Shown here one piece after another: positions 5,518-6,808 of a stretch of DNA of 6,808 bases. Each line of letters begins with the position of its first letter. Position 1 is the stretch's first letter. The stretch is taken from NCBI GenBank assembly GCA_031267335.1, contig JAIRZH010000047.1, positions 1 to 6,808 of the forward strand. The letters are read 5' to 3'. The DNA comes from Oscillospiraceae bacterium. Its GTDB lineage: Bacteria > Bacillota > Clostridia > Oscillospirales > Acutalibacteraceae. The translations under genes were made by a program, and so were the position numbers. The notes under the pieces were generated by a model, which saw only the letters and a program-made list of their open reading frames with translations, was not told the origin of the DNA and did no database searches.

Positions 5518-6588
5518 CTATACTGGTTGATTATTTGTTTTTTCTTCTGGTGTATTTTCAATTCCTTTATCAACGCTAAATTTAACAGCTGAACCAATGG
5601 TTTGAACTTCGATTTTTTCAAATACATTTTTTTCAATTTCGGAAGCCATTTTTGGGTCTTTTTTTAAAATATCTCGAACATTATCGCGGCCTTGACCGAG
5701 CCGTTTTTCTCCCCAAGAAAACCAAGCTCCACTTTTTTGAATTATTCCGGTTTTAACAGCTAAATCTAGCAACTCGCCATCACGAGAAATTCCTTTACCA
5801 TATAAAATATCAAATTCTGCTTCTTTAAACGGTGGAGCGATTTTATTTTTGACTACTTTTGCACGAGTTCGAGAACCAATTACTTCATTATTGGATTTAA
5901 GAGTTTCGATTCTTCGGATATCAATGCGAACAGATGCATAAAATTTTAATGCTCTTCCACCTGGAGTTATTTCAGGATTACCGTATACAATACCAACTTT
6001 CTCGCGTAACTGATTAATAAAAATGGCGACACAATTGGATTTCGAAATAGCACCTGCAAGTTTGCGCAAAGCTTGGGACATAAGACGCGCTTGCAAACCA
6101 ATATGTTGATCTCCCATTTCGCCTTCTATTTCTGCACGTGGGACGAGAGCAGCGACGGAATCTATTACAATTACATCGATAGCGCCAGAACGTGCAAGAG
6201 ATTCAGTAATTTCGAGTGCTTGTTCGCCTGTATCGGGTTGAGAAACCAAAAGAGAATCTATATCAACGCCAAGTGCCTCGGAATAAACAGGGTCAAGAGC
6301 ATGTTCGACGTCTATAAATGCTGCATTCCCACCTAATTTTTGCCCTTGTGCTACACAATGTAGAGCAAGTGTTGTTTTGCCTGAAGACTCAGGGCCATAC
6401 ATTTCTATAATTCTTCCGCGTGGCAAACCACCAATCCCAAGCGCAGCATCAAGCATAAGCGATCCGGTCGGTATCGCTTCTATATTCATACATTCATTTT
6501 CGCCAAGGCGCATAATTGCACCTTTGCCGAATTGTTTTTCAATTTGCCCTAATGCAGTTTCAAGGGCTTTTTTTTTATCAAGATTCAA
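5518..6588 (-). CDS. recA: Recombinase RecA
   Basis: RecA forms ATP-dependent filaments on single-stranded DNA, drives strand exchange and stimulates LexA self-cleavage. The 356 residues are of normal length and intact. Motifs: Walker A GPESSGKT at 65-72; catalytic E95 in VEHALDP; Walker B VIVIDS at 139-144; loop L1 at about 155-165 (EGEMGDQHIG); FINQLREKVG at 190-199; loop L2 at about 194-210; then GGRALKFYASVRIDIRR and VKNKIAPPFKEAEFDI. The C-terminal tail after about 330 is variable and moderately acidic. The start is TTG (6588-6586), five bases after a perfect AGGAGG (6599-6594); no ATG lies nearby. The sequence reads as Clostridia-like. No canonical Bacillota LexA box (GAAC-N4-GTTC) is seen in the 220 bp upstream. 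The stop is TAG. Confidence 0.98.
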   Translation of the reverse strand: MNLDKKKALETALGQIEKQFGKGAIMRLGENECMNIEAIPTGSLMLDAALGIGGLPRGRIIEMYGPESSGKTTLALHCVAQGQKLGGNAAFIDVEHALDPVYSEALGVDIDSLLVSQPDTGEQALEITESLARSGAIDVIVIDSVAALVPRAEIEGEMGDQHIGLQARLMSQALRKLAGAISKSNCVAIFINQLREKVGIVYGNPEITPGGRALKFYASVRIDIRRIETLKSNNEVIGSRTRAKVVKNKIAPPFKEAEFDILYGKGISRDGELLDLAVKTGIIQKSGAWFSWGEKRLGQGRDNVRDILKKDPKMASEIEKNVFEKIEVQTIGSAVKFSVDKGIENTPEEKTNNQPV

Positions 6589-6621
6589 AATTTCCTCCTG
6601 GATTAAACAAAAATATATAAA

Positions 6622-6650
6622 ATTATATAGATCTCTTGCGAAATTCTCGC
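6622..6650 (-). promoter_or_regulatory. Candidate recA promoter region with small palindrome
   Basis: On the minus strand a perfect TATAAT lies at 6627-6622, 33 bp before the TTG start. The -35 position (6650-6645, GCGAGA) matches TTGACA in only three places. The bases there belong to an imperfect palindrome, GCGAAATTCTCGC on the plus strand (6638-6650), which could be an operator site replacing a standard LexA box. Both assignments are tentative. Confidence 0.35.
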
Positions 6651-6657
6651 TCTTTTC

Positions 6658-6738
6658 TAAAATTTGGTTGTCACCGTAATATTAAAAATATGTTAAAAAC
6701 ACTCCGAAACCTTAACATATCAGAATGACCAAATTTTA
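6658..6738. repeat. Nested inverted repeats upstream of recA
   Basis: Outer arms TAAAATTTGGT (6658-6668) and ACCAAATTTTA (6728-6738) match perfectly over 11 bp. Inside them ATATGTTAA (6688-6696) and TTAACATAT (6712-6720) match over 9 bp with a 15-nt loop. On the minus strand the inner hairpin is followed by about five T, so it may be a terminator of a gene beyond the right edge or a leader structure of recA. On the plus strand no T-run follows. No open frame of note lies in 6589-6808. Confidence 0.45.
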
Positions 6739-6808
6739 AGTAATCTTTAAAAAAATTTTTTTGGAATAATACTACTCTGTACTGTGAGAAAAATTTAATG
6801 CAAAAAAA

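Noticed and set aside
5395..5520. Intrinsic terminator after recA
   Set aside because: Only 4-bp stems, or a bulged AT-rich stem near 5396-5415, are visible, and T-runs do not follow a stable hairpin.
6073..6336. Plus-strand open frame opposite recA
   Set aside because: It is antisense to the RecA core and has no recognisable protein features.
6377..6679. Plus-strand open frame overlapping the recA start and leader
   Set aside because: Most of it is antisense to the RecA N-terminus; it has no supporting start signal.

Overview
The window is AT-rich (roughly a quarter G+C by eye) and bacterial. RecA and CysRS read as typical Clostridia-like Bacillota proteins, although no database search was possible. 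The low G+C, long poly(A) tracts, a broken coiled-coil gene, palindromic repeats and non-ATG starts suggest a host-associated or reduced genome; that is inference.

Left part (1-2446, plus strand). Positions 1-324 hold no gene. They carry two degenerate copies of a ~100-bp unit, each with a strong palindrome, followed by a TTGACA promoter candidate. From 325 there is a gene for an exported or membrane-anchored, lysine/glutamate/asparagine-rich coiled-coil protein. It appears as three pieces (325-1176, 1219-1872, 1860-2294). The first two are in the same frame, separated by one TAA. The second and third join through a -1 shift exactly on an A_AAA_AAA heptamer. A 21-bp heptad repeat near the end shows one extra base in an A9 tract; correcting it gives a stop at 2202. 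The simplest reading is one gene of about 625 codons, decayed or rescued by slippage. Downstream is a ~154-bp element with inverted ends (GGCCcGTTCC / GGAACaGGCC), resembling a miniature transposable element or IS remnant.

Right part (2447-6588, all minus strand, read right to left). The order is recA, pgsA, cysS, uppP. recA (TTG start, perfect AGGAGG) serves recombination and SOS repair. After a 228-bp gap, pgsA (phosphatidylglycerophosphate synthase), cysS (cysteinyl-tRNA synthetase) and uppP (undecaprenyl-pyrophosphate phosphatase) follow with gaps of 25 and 16 bp and look like one operon for membrane phospholipid synthesis, translation and cell-wall lipid recycling. cysS almost certainly starts at a CTG codon at 4703: the HIGH motif and a zinc-ligand cysteine lie upstream of the first ATG/GTG/TTG start.

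The stretch 6589-6808 holds the recA leader with a TATAAT candidate and nested inverted repeats. I see no rRNA, tRNA or CRISPR. I find no multi-gene undescribed system; the most unusual locus is the interrupted coiled-coil gene with its flanking repeats.
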